Shown: positions 8,477 to 14,530 of the stretch, one piece after another
How the letters are laid out: every line of letters starts with the position of its first letter
Position numbering within the stretch: position 1 is the stretch's first letter
Source: a virus
DNA length: 31,491 nucleotides
Reading direction: 5' to 3' (one strand)
IMG/VR virus record: IMGVR_UViG_3300025879_000007
Location: 1 to 31,491 of that record
Notes under the pieces: generated by a model
Told to the model about the DNA's origin: nothing
Database searches by the model: none
What the model saw: the letters and a program-made list of their open reading frames with translations, nothing else
Position numbers and translations under genes: made by a program

Positions 8477-9645
8477 ACTATAATGTATTTTCCTCTTGTA
8501 ATTAGATTATCTAAGAATTGTAATACCACATACCTTAACGCATCTATTGCGTGGTCATCTCCGATGGGTATGTTGGTGATGTTACCACTCCTATCTTTCT
8601 TAAACTTGTAATTGTTCCATTCCCTTATCAGGTTCTCACTGGTCTCGTTTATCATAATATTAAACGATTTCATTTTCTGTATCCCGTATAGGATACTACC
8701 CGCACCTTTCTTAACACCTATAACACTCAGACCTTCCCTGTTTAACTCTTGTATAGATTTGGGTTCACTACTATCTGCTACGACCACACTCTCTCTTGTA
8801 ATTCCCTTCTCCTTGAGTAAGAATGCTAAGTCCTGATTGGTTAGACCTTTTTCATATAATACCTCCTCACAATAGAGATTATTACCCTCTACGGTCACCT
8901 TGATGACGGCTGTAGGGTCTGAACTATAACCATAGTCAATCCCGTAGTATACCTGTTTGGTTTCTGTTGTATTCCCTGAGTATGTTTGGACCTCCCTAAA
9001 GATTTTCTCTCGGGGTTCAACAATCTTTCCTTCTGAATAAATCTCATAAAGGTCAGGGTTTGTGAGTTTCAAGTCACTAATGGCTTTCCTTGTTCTATCA
9101 TCTAAAAAACTATTTTGTCTCCAATTTGATATGAGTAATTTAGCATCCTCTCTCTGTTCGTATTTTAATATCCAATGGTCAGGGGTAAGTTCAGGGTTAT
9201 ACGGACACAATACCCAATCTGATAAACGGATATTGAGTTGCTCAAAGGGGTCAATGTCCACAGAGTTAATCTCGTCCACTAAGGCAATATCTGATTTCAT
9301 ACCCTTTAATCTACTGGTGGTATCGTCCATACCGATGAACCTGATGACTGAACCGTTGGGGAATGTGTAGACATTATCTACCTTATTGAATGTTCCCCAA
9401 TCCCATATTTCCATCGTATTCATTATCTCCTTGAAATCTACGAGGATTGTATTCTTTAATGATACTTGGGTGGCTCTGGCAATGGTGGCGGATATCCCTG
9501 CTCGTTTGAGACATTCTATTACGATGTATTGTATTGACGCTACGGTCTTACCTGAACGTGTTGACCCTCTTAGAAAGATATATCTGTTCCCTTCTTTGAT
9601 TGCGTCATCAATATCAACAAATACCTCAGTTGCCTGTATTCTCAT
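8473..9645 (-). CDS. terL: terminase large subunit
   Basis: This is the ATPase/nuclease motor that packages DNA into the prohead and cuts it. The Walker A motif G-S-T-R-S-G-K-T is at residues 27-34 and Walker B I-A-L-V-D-E at about 120-125. The RNase H-like nuclease begins at Y-Y-G-I-D-Y-G (catalytic Asp about 237). It continues with V-V-V-A-D-S-S near 293 and ends with D-D-H-A-I-D-A-L-R-Y, which supplies the last acidic residue. The length of 390 aa is normal for the PBSX-like terminase branch. It overlaps the methyltransferase upstream and the chaperone downstream by 4 bp each. All key motifs are intact. Confidence 0.95.
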   Translation of the reverse strand: MRIQATEVFVDIDDAIKEGNRYIFLRGSTRSGKTVASIQYIVIECLKRAGISATIARATQVSLKNTILVDFKEIMNTMEIWDWGTFNKVDNVYTFPNGSVIRFIGMDDTTSRLKGMKSDIALVDEINSVDIDPFEQLNIRLSDWVLCPYNPELTPDHWILKYEQREDAKLLISNWRQNSFLDDRTRKAISDLKLTNPDLYEIYSEGKIVEPREKIFREVQTYSGNTTETKQVYYGIDYGYSSDPTAVIKVTVEGNNLYCEEVLYEKGLTNQDLAFLLKEKGITRESVVVADSSEPKSIQELNREGLSVIGVKKGAGSILYGIQKMKSFNIMINETSENLIREWNNYKFKKDRSGNITNIPIGDDHAIDALRYVVLQFLDNLITRGKYIIV

Positions 9646-10601
9646 ATATCAAGTTTGGTTTGGTTCTCTGTATGAGCCTCAATTCGTTTTACCGCAATAT
9701 CCATATACTCCTCACTCATCTCCACACCTACAAAACTGAACCCATTATTCAATGCTGATATACCAGTGGTTCCCGTTCCCATAAAAGGGTCAAGGACAAT
9801 ACCACCTTTGGGTGTAATCATATTCACGAGGTAATCCATCAGTTTGATTGGTTTGATAGTTGGGTGGGTATTCTTATCCAATCCTTTTGTTTTCTCTTTC
9901 TTGGAGGGTTTGGCTACATAGAAATATCTTGATGTATTGTCTGTATGTTGGTCAAGGTTTTCTGCTGCCTCCTCACTCAATAGGACATTAGCGGGAAATC
10001 TACCTTCTTGATTATATTCTTTATGTGATGGGTCTGTATAATCGTGGGCTTGTTTCAATATCCAATCCTCATTGACTGACTTTCTTACTCTCGGTCTATC
10101 AAAATCAATCTTATCCATTTCCTCTGATTGATAAGGTATTCTACTCTCATCTACATTGATACCACCTGTTCCCCATTTGAGGACATTATCAACAATGGTC
10201 TTTTCTGATAGGGGTTTGCGTGCTAAGACAATCGGTTCGTGTGCTGGTTTGAGTGCCGTTCCCCAACCATTGTATTCAACAACCTTTTTCCCGATGTTAT
10301 GGGATTTCGGAAATCCGGACCCGTATATCCACATCAGTTGGTCTCTAATCTCAAACCCTGCGTCCTCAATATTCACAGCCATTCTGTGATAGGTTCTACT
10401 ACTGGCAAAAGATAAAAGGTGTCCTCCTGGCTTTAACACCCTCAAACACTCTTTCCATATCTCTGTTGAGGGGACATCATAGTCCCATTTTTCTGATTGA
10501 AACGATATACCATAAGGTGGGTCTGTTGTTATACTATCTATGGAGTTGTCCTCCATTTGTTTGAGTGCTTCAAGACACTCACTTAATATCAATTGTTTCA
10601 T
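9642..10601 (-). CDS. DNA methyltransferase, N4-cytosine/N6-adenine beta class
   Basis: The catalytic motif D-P-P-Y-G is at residues 27-31 and the S-adenosylmethionine-binding motif D-P-F-M-G-T-G-T-T-G at about 271-280. The catalytic motif therefore precedes the cofactor motif, as in beta-class enzymes that methylate N6 of adenine or N4 of cytosine. H-P-T-I-K-P shortly before the cofactor motif is also typical. The variable middle (about 130-220) would hold target recognition. No restriction endonuclease is adjacent, so this is an orphan enzyme, plausibly protecting phage DNA from host restriction or marking it for packaging. It lies between TerS and TerL, overlapping TerL by 4 bp. The target sequence cannot be read from the gene. 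Confidence 0.93.
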   Translation of the reverse strand: MKQLILSECLEALKQMEDNSIDSITTDPPYGISFQSEKWDYDVPSTEIWKECLRVLKPGGHLLSFASSRTYHRMAVNIEDAGFEIRDQLMWIYGSGFPKSHNIGKKVVEYNGWGTALKPAHEPIVLARKPLSEKTIVDNVLKWGTGGINVDESRIPYQSEEMDKIDFDRPRVRKSVNEDWILKQAHDYTDPSHKEYNQEGRFPANVLLSEEAAENLDQHTDNTSRYFYVAKPSKKEKTKGLDKNTHPTIKPIKLMDYLVNMITPKGGIVLDPFMGTGTTGISALNNGFSFVGVEMSEEYMDIAVKRIEAHTENQTKLDI

Positions 10602-10771
10602 TACCCTTGATACACATCAATCAGTTTATGGACAAAATCCTTCATAGACAATCCTTCTTTTGATGCCATCATTTTTATTTTATTTCTGGTTTCTGTGTTT
10701 ACCATCATAGTGCTGGTCTCGTATTCATAGACCGTTTCTTTCCCTTTGTAGTTGTGTCTAACTTTAATCAT
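10601..10771 (-). CDS. small ribbon-helix-helix-like DNA-binding protein (56 aa)
   Basis: A short beta strand (T-S-T-M-M-V-N-T-E-T) is followed by two helices (R-N-K-I-K-M-M-A-S-K-E-G and S-M-K-D-F-V-H-K-L-I-D-V), the layout of Arc/MetJ-type ribbon-helix-helix repressors. It overlaps the TerS stop by 8 bp and its TAATG stop overlaps the methyltransferase start, so it is translated within the packaging operon. It may regulate late genes or assist packaging. The fold call rests on pattern alone. Confidence 0.65.
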   Translation of the reverse strand: MIKVRHNYKGKETVYEYETSTMMVNTETRNKIKMMASKEGLSMKDFVHKLIDVYQG

Positions 10772-11192
10772 CTTTTGGTTTTATTATATCTACCTTTATC
10801 TCGTTTATGTTGTTGATGGACTTACCATCTGTCTTTACGTCTATGAGTTGTTCAACATCTTTCCATTCACTATCACGATATACGTTAGCAATGTAGTATT
10901 TCATAAAAGTCGTGTTCAATCCTTTTGCTCCGTCCTCACCCCATCTCTCTACAGCCTTGGATACAAACCATTGTTCTGATAGGGACAATGCTTCATTTAT
11001 AGTGCTCATAAACTCCTCAGACCTTTCCATCAATCTGTAGAGTGTATTACGTGATATTTTGAGTTCAATAGCAAAGTCAAGTTTGTTCTTACCCTGTCTG
11101 CCGAGGTCTAAGATGACCTCTTTCCAATTGGGTGGGAATATACCTCTCTCCACTAATAATTCTACGTTATATGGTTTCCTTCCTGTTTTCAT
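10764..11192 (-). CDS. terS: terminase small subunit-like protein
   Basis: This protein of 142 aa carries a helix-turn-helix at about residues 36-58 (L-D-F-A-I-E-L-K-I-S-R-N-T-L-Y-R-L). It is followed by a helical segment with W-F-V-S-K-A-V-E-R-W and N-T-T-F-M-K-Y-Y-I-A-N-V-Y-R-D, resembling the oligomerisation part of small terminases. Small subunits recognise phage DNA and load the large subunit. Its position upstream of the large subunit, in the same operon, supports the call. The start overlaps the preceding gene by 4 bp. Confidence 0.75.
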   Translation of the reverse strand: MKTGRKPYNVELLVERGIFPPNWKEVILDLGRQGKNKLDFAIELKISRNTLYRLMERSEEFMSTINEALSLSEQWFVSKAVERWGEDGAKGLNTTFMKYYIANVYRDSEWKDVEQLIDVKTDGKSINNINEIKVDIIKPKDD

Positions 11193-11437
11193 TTTAGTTT
11201 GTGGTAATCAAATACCTTTTGTAATTCGTGGTTTGCTTTCTTGTAGTCCACCTCTACTGAGTTTGGATATACCTCATAATATTTGTATCTTACAAAGTTT
11301 CTTTGGTCTGTGGTAAAATACTGAATGGTGGTATCACCAATGGTCTCTTGGTATTGACCATATATGTCTTGGACCAACCATCTTTCCTGTGCTCTGTTTG
11401 CTATACCCTTTGTGGTTCCTTTACAATTACAACCCAT
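11189..11437 (-). CDS. hypothetical protein (82 aa)
   Basis: A short N-terminal M-G-C-N-C-K-G is followed by a Tyr-rich mixed alpha/beta sequence with Y-G-Q-Y-Q-E and Y-K-Y-Y-E-V-Y. The N-terminal Cys pair is a motif seen in several small structural or assembly proteins of Bacteroidota phages, but I know no function for it. It overlaps TerS by 4 bp and follows the 71-aa gene by 1 bp, so it belongs to the start of the late operon. Confidence 0.6.
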   Translation of the reverse strand: MGCNCKGTTKGIANRAQERWLVQDIYGQYQETIGDTTIQYFTTDQRNFVRYKYYEVYPNSVEVDYKKANHELQKVFDYHKLK

Positions 11438-11438
11438 G

Positions 11439-11654
11439 TTATCTACTTACGTCTTTTATTTCCCAACGTCCTAATTCGTTGAGGTCTTTTATTATTGTCT
11501 CTGCTGATGCTTCCGTCTCAAAGATTATCCAATACAACTTTCTAAGGTAATCCATTTCTCTGTTGGTGATTACCTCGTCTTTAAGGACCACTCTGATGGT
11601 TTCTTTCACCAGTGATAGTTCCTTGTAACCTAAGTGTTTTGGTTTGTTTATCAT
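11439..11654 (-). CDS. hypothetical protein (71 aa)
   Basis: This is a small helical protein with charged residues throughout (L-S-L-V-K-E-T-I-R-V-V-L-K-D-E and Y-L-R-K-L-Y-W-I-I-F-E-T). No domain is recognised. It overlaps the 50-aa gene upstream by 4 bp (ATGA) and ends 1 bp before the next gene, so it is part of the same tight operon. Confidence 0.6.
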   Translation of the reverse strand: MINKPKHLGYKELSLVKETIRVVLKDEVITNREMDYLRKLYWIIFETEASAETIIKDLNELGRWEIKDVSR

Positions 11655-11803
11655 CTCTTAAATACGTTTTCCTTTGCCTTTGAGACACATACCGCATAAC
11701 GTTGAGATGCGTCAGGGTATTCACTAACCATTGTGGAGTTACCCATACATCTTGTTAGGTATTCGTCTCTACTTTCTCCTGTTCTCTTTGTTGGAATTGG
11801 CAT
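11651..11803 (-). CDS. small conserved-type phage protein (50 aa)
   Basis: The sequence M-P-I-P-T-K-R-T-G-E-S-R-D-E-Y-L then C-M-G-N-S-T-M-V then Y-P-D-A-S-Q-R-Y-A-V-C matches a pattern I know from many phages. There a short segment with two Cys and a D-x-x-Q-R-x-A-x-C motif occurs alone or inside head proteins. Its function is unknown. The start overlaps the preceding gene by 35 bp in another frame and the stop overlaps the next start (ATGA). Confidence 0.75.
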   Translation of the reverse strand: MPIPTKRTGESRDEYLTRCMGNSTMVSEYPDASQRYAVCVSKAKENVFKR

Positions 11804-12113
11804 AATCTTTATCTAATTTTCTTGTTTTCGTTTCCGTTGCGTTTATCAATCCTACTATAACATCACAGACCTCAAACTCGTTTTCATACTCTTTTTCCTC
11901 TTTTAACTGATTTAGGTAATCAAGGATATTGTAGTGTATTTCCAACGGTGTCTCTTGGGTTAGACCTTTGAGGGAGTTCTGATAAAAATCACTGTATACC
12001 GCATCCCATAAGACACTCACGATGTGTTCTCTTTCTGTTTGGGTGTAGTCAAAGTAATCCTTATTAACGTCCTCAAAGCCGAGGTCTTTGATGATTTCAT
12101 ACAGTATTCTCAT
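11769..12113 (-). CDS. hypothetical protein (114 aa)
   Basis: This is an acidic, helical protein rich in Tyr and Glu in its first 90 residues, with a basic Lys/Arg tail (E-N-R-R-K). No known domain is recognised. It lies 11 bp after the helix-turn-helix gene and overlaps the 50-aa gene by 35 bp. Position makes it an early member of the late operon. Confidence 0.6.
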   Translation of the reverse strand: MRILYEIIKDLGFEDVNKDYFDYTQTEREHIVSVLWDAVYSDFYQNSLKGLTQETPLEIHYNILDYLNQLKEEKEYENEFEVCDVIVGLINATETKTRKLDKDYANSNKENRRK

Positions 12114-12124
12114 ACTGATAAATA

Positions 12125-12469
12125 TTAAAACTCAACTATCATCTTTTTAATTTTTTTACCAGTCAAACTCTCAATGAACTTGATGAGGTAATATTTTTGG
12201 TCTAAATCTAATGCTTCTTTGTCGTCTACAATCTCTACTGATTTCATTGGGAGTGCGTCCCCAAAATCTCTGTAGTCGTTTGATTTGATTTGGTCTTTCA
12301 TAATGAAACTGTGTCTTTCTTTATTCCAACGTTGCCCGTTGGCAATCTTGGTGATGTGTTCTCTTGATACATTGAACATCTTTGAGATGTCCGTATGTGT
12401 TTTACCTAATTCAAGGAGGTCTTTGATAATTCTTACATCGTCCTCCGTCAGTTTGCTTGCTCCTACCAT
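12125..12469 (-). CDS. helix-turn-helix DNA-binding protein (114 aa)
   Basis: Residues 6-48 (K-L-T-E-D-D-V-R-I-I-K ... D-I-S-K-M-F-N-V-S-R-E-H-I-T-K-I) form a clear helix-turn-helix of the resolvase/NUMOD-like kind, followed by G-Q-R-W. The rest is acidic and helical and shows no nuclease motif. It is the first gene of the leftward operon and faces the replication gene across a 129-bp intergenic region, a typical place for a regulator of both directions. A transcriptional regulator is the best guess; a second small-terminase-like subunit is an alternative. Confidence 0.7.
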   Translation of the reverse strand: MVGASKLTEDDVRIIKDLLELGKTHTDISKMFNVSREHITKIANGQRWNKERHSFIMKDQIKSNDYRDFGDALPMKSVEIVDDKEALDLDQKYYLIKFIESLTGKKIKKMIVEF

Positions 12470-12499
12470 TTTAATTTGTTTTAATAATTTATTCTATTA

Positions 12500-12507
12500 T
12501 AAATATA
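12500..12507 (-). promoter_or_regulatory. possible leftward (late) promoter -7 element
   Basis: On the minus strand this reads TATATTTA, one base from TAnnTTTG and identical to the -7 box of the rightward promoter. It is positioned to give a leader of about 25 nt for the gene at 12469. No TTTG lies at the expected 19-20 bp upstream, so an activator may be needed. This is a weak call. Confidence 0.3.
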
Positions 12508-12540
12508 ACAAAGTTTCATTTTTTTTGTATAACAAAACTT
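12504..12540. repeat. direct repeat in divergent intergenic region
   Basis: TATAACAAA occurs at 12504-12512 and again at 12528-12536, 24 bp apart, each followed by a T-rich stretch. The pair lies between the divergent starts and just upstream of the rightward promoter, where an operator would be expected. AT-rich sequence makes a chance match possible. Confidence 0.35.
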
Positions 12541-12549
12541 TTTTTCTGG

Positions 12550-12581
12550 TTTGACGCAAAAAATCTTTTTTTTTATATTTA
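12550..12581 (+). promoter_or_regulatory. rightward Bacteroidota-type promoter for replication genes
   Basis: TTTG at 12550-12553 and TATATTTA at 12574-12581 are separated by 20 bp, the spacing of the Bacteroidota sigma consensus TTTG-N19/20-TAnnTTTG with one mismatch. The expected transcript start is near 12587, giving a leader of about 12 nt before the ATG at 12599. It is the only good plus-strand promoter seen and would serve all four rightward genes. Confidence 0.6.
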
Positions 12582-12598
12582 TACATAAAGAACATTAT

Positions 12599-13129
12599 AT
12601 GGACAATAGTTTTATCAAATTAAAAAGTTATGGGTTAGGTATAACGACCAACGCCATATACTCTTACATCATTGGGTGGGGAGATAAAGGAACCTACGCA
12701 ACCAATCAACAGATTGCTGATTTATTAGAGGTAAATGTTAGAACCGTAACAAGGTCGTTGAGGGAACTTAACGAGAAAGGTTACATCAAAATCATCAACC
12801 CCAACAAGAAAAGTCGTCAATTACATAAAGGACATAATGTCCCTCATCATGGACATAGTGACCATCAGTCAGGGACATCATGTCCATCAAGAGAGACAAA
12901 ATGTCCATCATTGGAGGACACAGTGTCCATCTATAAGATAGATAATATAGATAATAATATAGATGATAATATATCTAATAATATAGAAATCCAAAAAGAA
13001 AAAATTGAAATAAAAGATTATTGGGAATTAGTATCTGGTTTGATGTTACAAGAAAATATTAGTCAAGATGAAGCAGTAAAATTGATAAAAGAAAATTACG
13101 AAATCATTGAATATGAACAAACATTCTAA
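12599..13129 (+). CDS. replication initiator-like protein with winged helix (lambda O-like, 176 aa)
   Basis: Residues 16-70 form a winged helix-turn-helix of the HTH_36 kind (T-N-Q-Q-I-A-D-L-L-E-V-N-V-R-T-V-T-R-S-L-R-E-L-N-E-K-G-Y). Residues 76-110 are low-complexity and are encoded by a DNA repeat array. An Ile/Asn/Asp-rich stretch follows, then a helical C-terminal domain (D-Y-W-E-L-V-S-G-L-M-L) that could contact a host helicase loader. The architecture of DNA-binding head, origin repeats inside the gene, AT-rich segment and helical tail parallels lambda O. I choose the ATG at 12599 because the longer open frame would start upstream of the predicted transcript start. It leads the rightward operon. 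No helicase or polymerase gene is present, so host machinery would be recruited. Confidence 0.72.
   Translation: MDNSFIKLKSYGLGITTNAIYSYIIGWGDKGTYATNQQIADLLEVNVRTVTRSLRELNEKGYIKIINPNKKSRQLHKGHNVPHHGHSDHQSGTSCPSRETKCPSLEDTVSIYKIDNIDNNIDDNISNNIEIQKEKIEIKDYWELVSGLMLQENISQDEAVKLIKENYEIIEYEQTF
12830..12928. repeat. five iterons, candidate origin of replication
   Basis: Five 13-bp near-palindromes of the form GGACATnATGTCC start at 12830, 12851, 12873, 12894 and 12916. Copies 1 (GGACATAATGTCC) and 3 (GGACATCATGTCC) match the form fully, and copy 5 (GGACACAGTGTCC) is also self-complementary. Copies 2 and 4 are degenerate. Spacing alternates 21 and 22 bp, two helical turns, placing all sites on one DNA face. 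Because the spacing is not a multiple of three the copies are read in different codon frames, so selection is on the DNA and not on the protein. This is the layout of an initiator-bound origin. Confidence 0.72.
12931..13020. other. AT-rich segment beside iterons, candidate DNA unwinding element
   Basis: Directly after the iterons lies about 90 bp made almost wholly of A and T, with repeated ATAATATAGAT-like units encoding the Ile/Asn/Asp-rich stretch. In lambda the AT-rich unwinding region likewise follows the iterons inside gene O. The role is inferred from that parallel. Confidence 0.55.
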
Positions 13130-13146
13130 ATTATAAAAAAAATATA

Positions 13147-13398
13147 ATGAAATCAAAAAGAGTTAGAGAGGGTAAGTTCAGACATACCCAACACACAGAA
13201 AAGTTTATCAGAGAGGTAAACTCACCAACGCAAAATATTCAACAGCCTTTCAGAATATCTGATGAGAGATGGACCATTGGTAAGTTCAAGGGAATAAAGA
13301 TTGATGAAACACCAACGCATTACCTTCAATGGGTATTAGACAATTTCAAGCATCTGGCAAAATCTCATCAAAGTATTTTAGAAAAAAAATTAAATTGA
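13147..13398 (+). CDS. DUF3820-like small protein (83 aa)
   Basis: The C-terminal half, W-T-I-G-K-F-K-G ... P-T-H-Y-L-Q-W-V-L-D-N-F, matches the short module (G-K-[FY]-K-G, then P-x-x-Y-L-x-W) found in DUF3820/QSregVF proteins and at the end of some exonuclease X-type enzymes. The N-terminal 35 residues are basic and probably disordered. It follows the initiator gene by 17 bp in the same operon, so a role in DNA replication or processing is plausible. No catalytic residues are visible. Confidence 0.68.
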   Translation: MKSKRVREGKFRHTQHTEKFIREVNSPTQNIQQPFRISDERWTIGKFKGIKIDETPTHYLQWVLDNFKHLAKSHQSILEKKLN

Positions 13399-13411
13399 TA
13401 TATTTATTATC

Positions 13412-13489
13412 AAGGAGAGGGGGTTTTAGTATGACTTTGCTATTGTTATTCATTTCTTTTTTATTTTTACCCCTCTCCTTTTTCTTTAA
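13412..13489 (+). terminator. long-loop hairpin with U tract (terminator or structured RNA)
   Basis: An 11-bp perfect stem pairs AAGGAGAGGGG (13412-13422) with CCCCTCTCCTT (13470-13480), followed by a T-rich tract to 13489. The loop is 47 nt, far longer than in ordinary intrinsic terminators. It sits between the DUF3820-like gene and the zinc-finger genes. It could attenuate readthrough or shape a small RNA. Confidence 0.5.
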
Positions 13490-13495
13490 CTGATT

Positions 13496-13840
13496 ATGGG
13501 ACGCAAACATTTACCGCAGAAACGAATACTCTCTGACGAAGGCTGGTTATATTACTGTTCAATGTGTGAAGGGTATAAACCTGAGGAGGAGTTCAATAAA
13601 GATAGGAATAGACCCTTTGGTCGTTATTACATCTGTAAGGAGCACAGAAGGGAGAAATACAACGATAGGAACAACATTGACCCTGATGATGGTCTTGACC
13701 ATATTAAACTCGTATTCGTCAAGGATAGTGACGAGGAGGGTAAGGATAGATTTTTGGAGGGAATGGGTTATGATTTAACTGAGGATATTCATAAACAATT
13801 TATGAAACGAATACAACACAAGTATGGAAAAAGTTTGTAA
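13496..13840 (+). CDS. zinc-finger protein, endonuclease VII-like N-terminus (114 aa)
   Basis: Residues about 21-50 hold C-S-M-C-E-G-Y-K-P-E-E-E-F ... R-P-F-G-R-Y-Y-I-C-K-E-H, a four-ligand (CxxC...CxxH) zinc site of the kind seen in phage HNH/endonuclease VII-type proteins. The classical His-Asn-His catalytic core is not evident. The C-terminal half ends in F-L-E-G-M-G-Y-D-L ... H-K-Q-F-M-K-R-I-Q-H-K-Y-G, which is repeated in the next gene. Overlap with that gene is 17 bp. DNA binding or nuclease activity is possible, but function is not established. Confidence 0.68.
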   Translation: MGRKHLPQKRILSDEGWLYYCSMCEGYKPEEEFNKDRNRPFGRYYICKEHRREKYNDRNNIDPDDGLDHIKLVFVKDSDEEGKDRFLEGMGYDLTEDIHKQFMKRIQHKYGKSL

Positions 13841-14093
13841 CTGCTGCGGAATAGAAAAACCCTTGAGTGAGTATCACAATAGGTCAGTAGCCCCTGATGG
13901 GAAAGATACTCAATGTAGAGTATGTCGTAAGAAATATCTACGCAGTCCTTCAACTTTGGAACTATCTGATGATAAAGTAAGGATACCAGCCGAACAAGTG
14001 CTTACCGCTCTTGGTTATGAACTCTACAACGAGGACAATCCAGTCCATGAGCAATTTATCCAAAGGATTGCTACAAAATATAATTTCAAGTAA
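13824..14093 (+). CDS. zinc-finger protein, paralogue of preceding gene (89 aa)
   Basis: The N-terminus C-N-C-C-G-I-E-K-P-L-S-E-Y then D-G-K-D-T-Q-C-R-V-C-R forms a CxxC...CxxC zinc ribbon matching the first protein in spacing (K-P-x-x-E, then a basic residue and G, then C-x-x-[CH]). The C-terminus L-G-Y-E-L ... H-E-Q-F-I-Q-R-I-A-T-K-Y also matches. The gene is therefore a tandem duplicate that has diverged and lost about 25 residues. It is the last rightward gene and ends 27 bp from a convergent leftward gene. Confidence 0.68.
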   Translation: MEKVCNCCGIEKPLSEYHNRSVAPDGKDTQCRVCRKKYLRSPSTLELSDDKVRIPAEQVLTALGYELYNEDNPVHEQFIQRIATKYNFK

Positions 14094-14120
14094 TATATTT
14101 ATTATTACCTAATCAGTAGA

Positions 14121-14450
14121 TTATTCTATCACCTCCATTGTGGTTACTCCCATTTCCACTTTGGAGGTTTGTTTTTTTATGTCTTTCATCAATTTATCCA
14201 ACGACCTGAAATCCTTTGATGTAAGACGCTTTCCCTCAAGGGTATAGGTGTATCTATATCTTGTATCCATAACGGGCTTAAAACCGTTCTCTTGATGTCT
14301 ATAGGGTAATTTCTTGGAGTAACTACATACCTCCACCTCAAACTTTTCAATTTTAACCTTCAATACCCCACCAATCCATGTGGTATCCAATGTATTACGG
14401 AAGGTTCTCAAGTCCTTCTTACCAGTGATTATGTCGTTAATTGTTTTCAT
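14121..14450 (-). CDS. hypothetical early protein (109 aa)
   Basis: This is a basic, mixed alpha/beta protein with alternating strands (V-L-K-V-K-I-E-K-F-E-V-E-V and Y-R-Y-T-Y-T-L-E-G-K) and a C-terminal Lys-rich helix. No family is recognised. The candidate promoter at 14455-14486 would start the transcript at or next to the ATG (14450), so the message could be leaderless. It is the last gene of the leftward early array and is convergent with the zinc-finger genes. Confidence 0.62.
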   Translation of the reverse strand: MKTINDIITGKKDLRTFRNTLDTTWIGGVLKVKIEKFEVEVCSYSKKLPYRHQENGFKPVMDTRYRYTYTLEGKRLTSKDFRSLDKLMKDIKKQTSKVEMGVTTMEVIE

Positions 14451-14454
14451 ACAC

Positions 14455-14486
14455 CAAAGATAATAAAAAATCCCGAGACCACCAAA
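14455..14486 (-). promoter_or_regulatory. Bacteroidota-type promoter overlapping a terminator
   Basis: On the minus strand TTTG (14486-14483) and TATCTTTG (14462-14455) are 20 bp apart. The TTTG lies in the loop of the terminator hairpin just upstream, and the -7 box is followed within a few bases by the ATG at 14450. Confidence 0.65.
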
Positions 14487-14494
14487 CTCGGGAT
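14465..14494 (-). terminator. intrinsic terminator after the 70-aa membrane protein gene
   Basis: The stem CTCGGGA / TCCCGAG (14493-14487 with 14477-14471) has a 9-nt loop and is followed on the minus strand by six T. It lies about 40 bp after the stop at 14531 and overlaps the next promoter. Confidence 0.82.
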
Positions 14495-14530
14495 AAACAT
14501 ATACTTGGAAAGAACGGTGGTTTTAATATT

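Noticed and set aside
12830-12928. Spaced repeats as a CRISPR array
   Set aside because: Units are 13-bp palindromes with 8-9 bp gaps inside a coding gene, far too short for CRISPR repeats and spacers.
13399-13406. TATATTTA after the gene at 13147-13398 (and at 14094-14101) as promoters
   Set aside because: No TTTG at 19-20 bp upstream, and no gene follows the second one on that strand.
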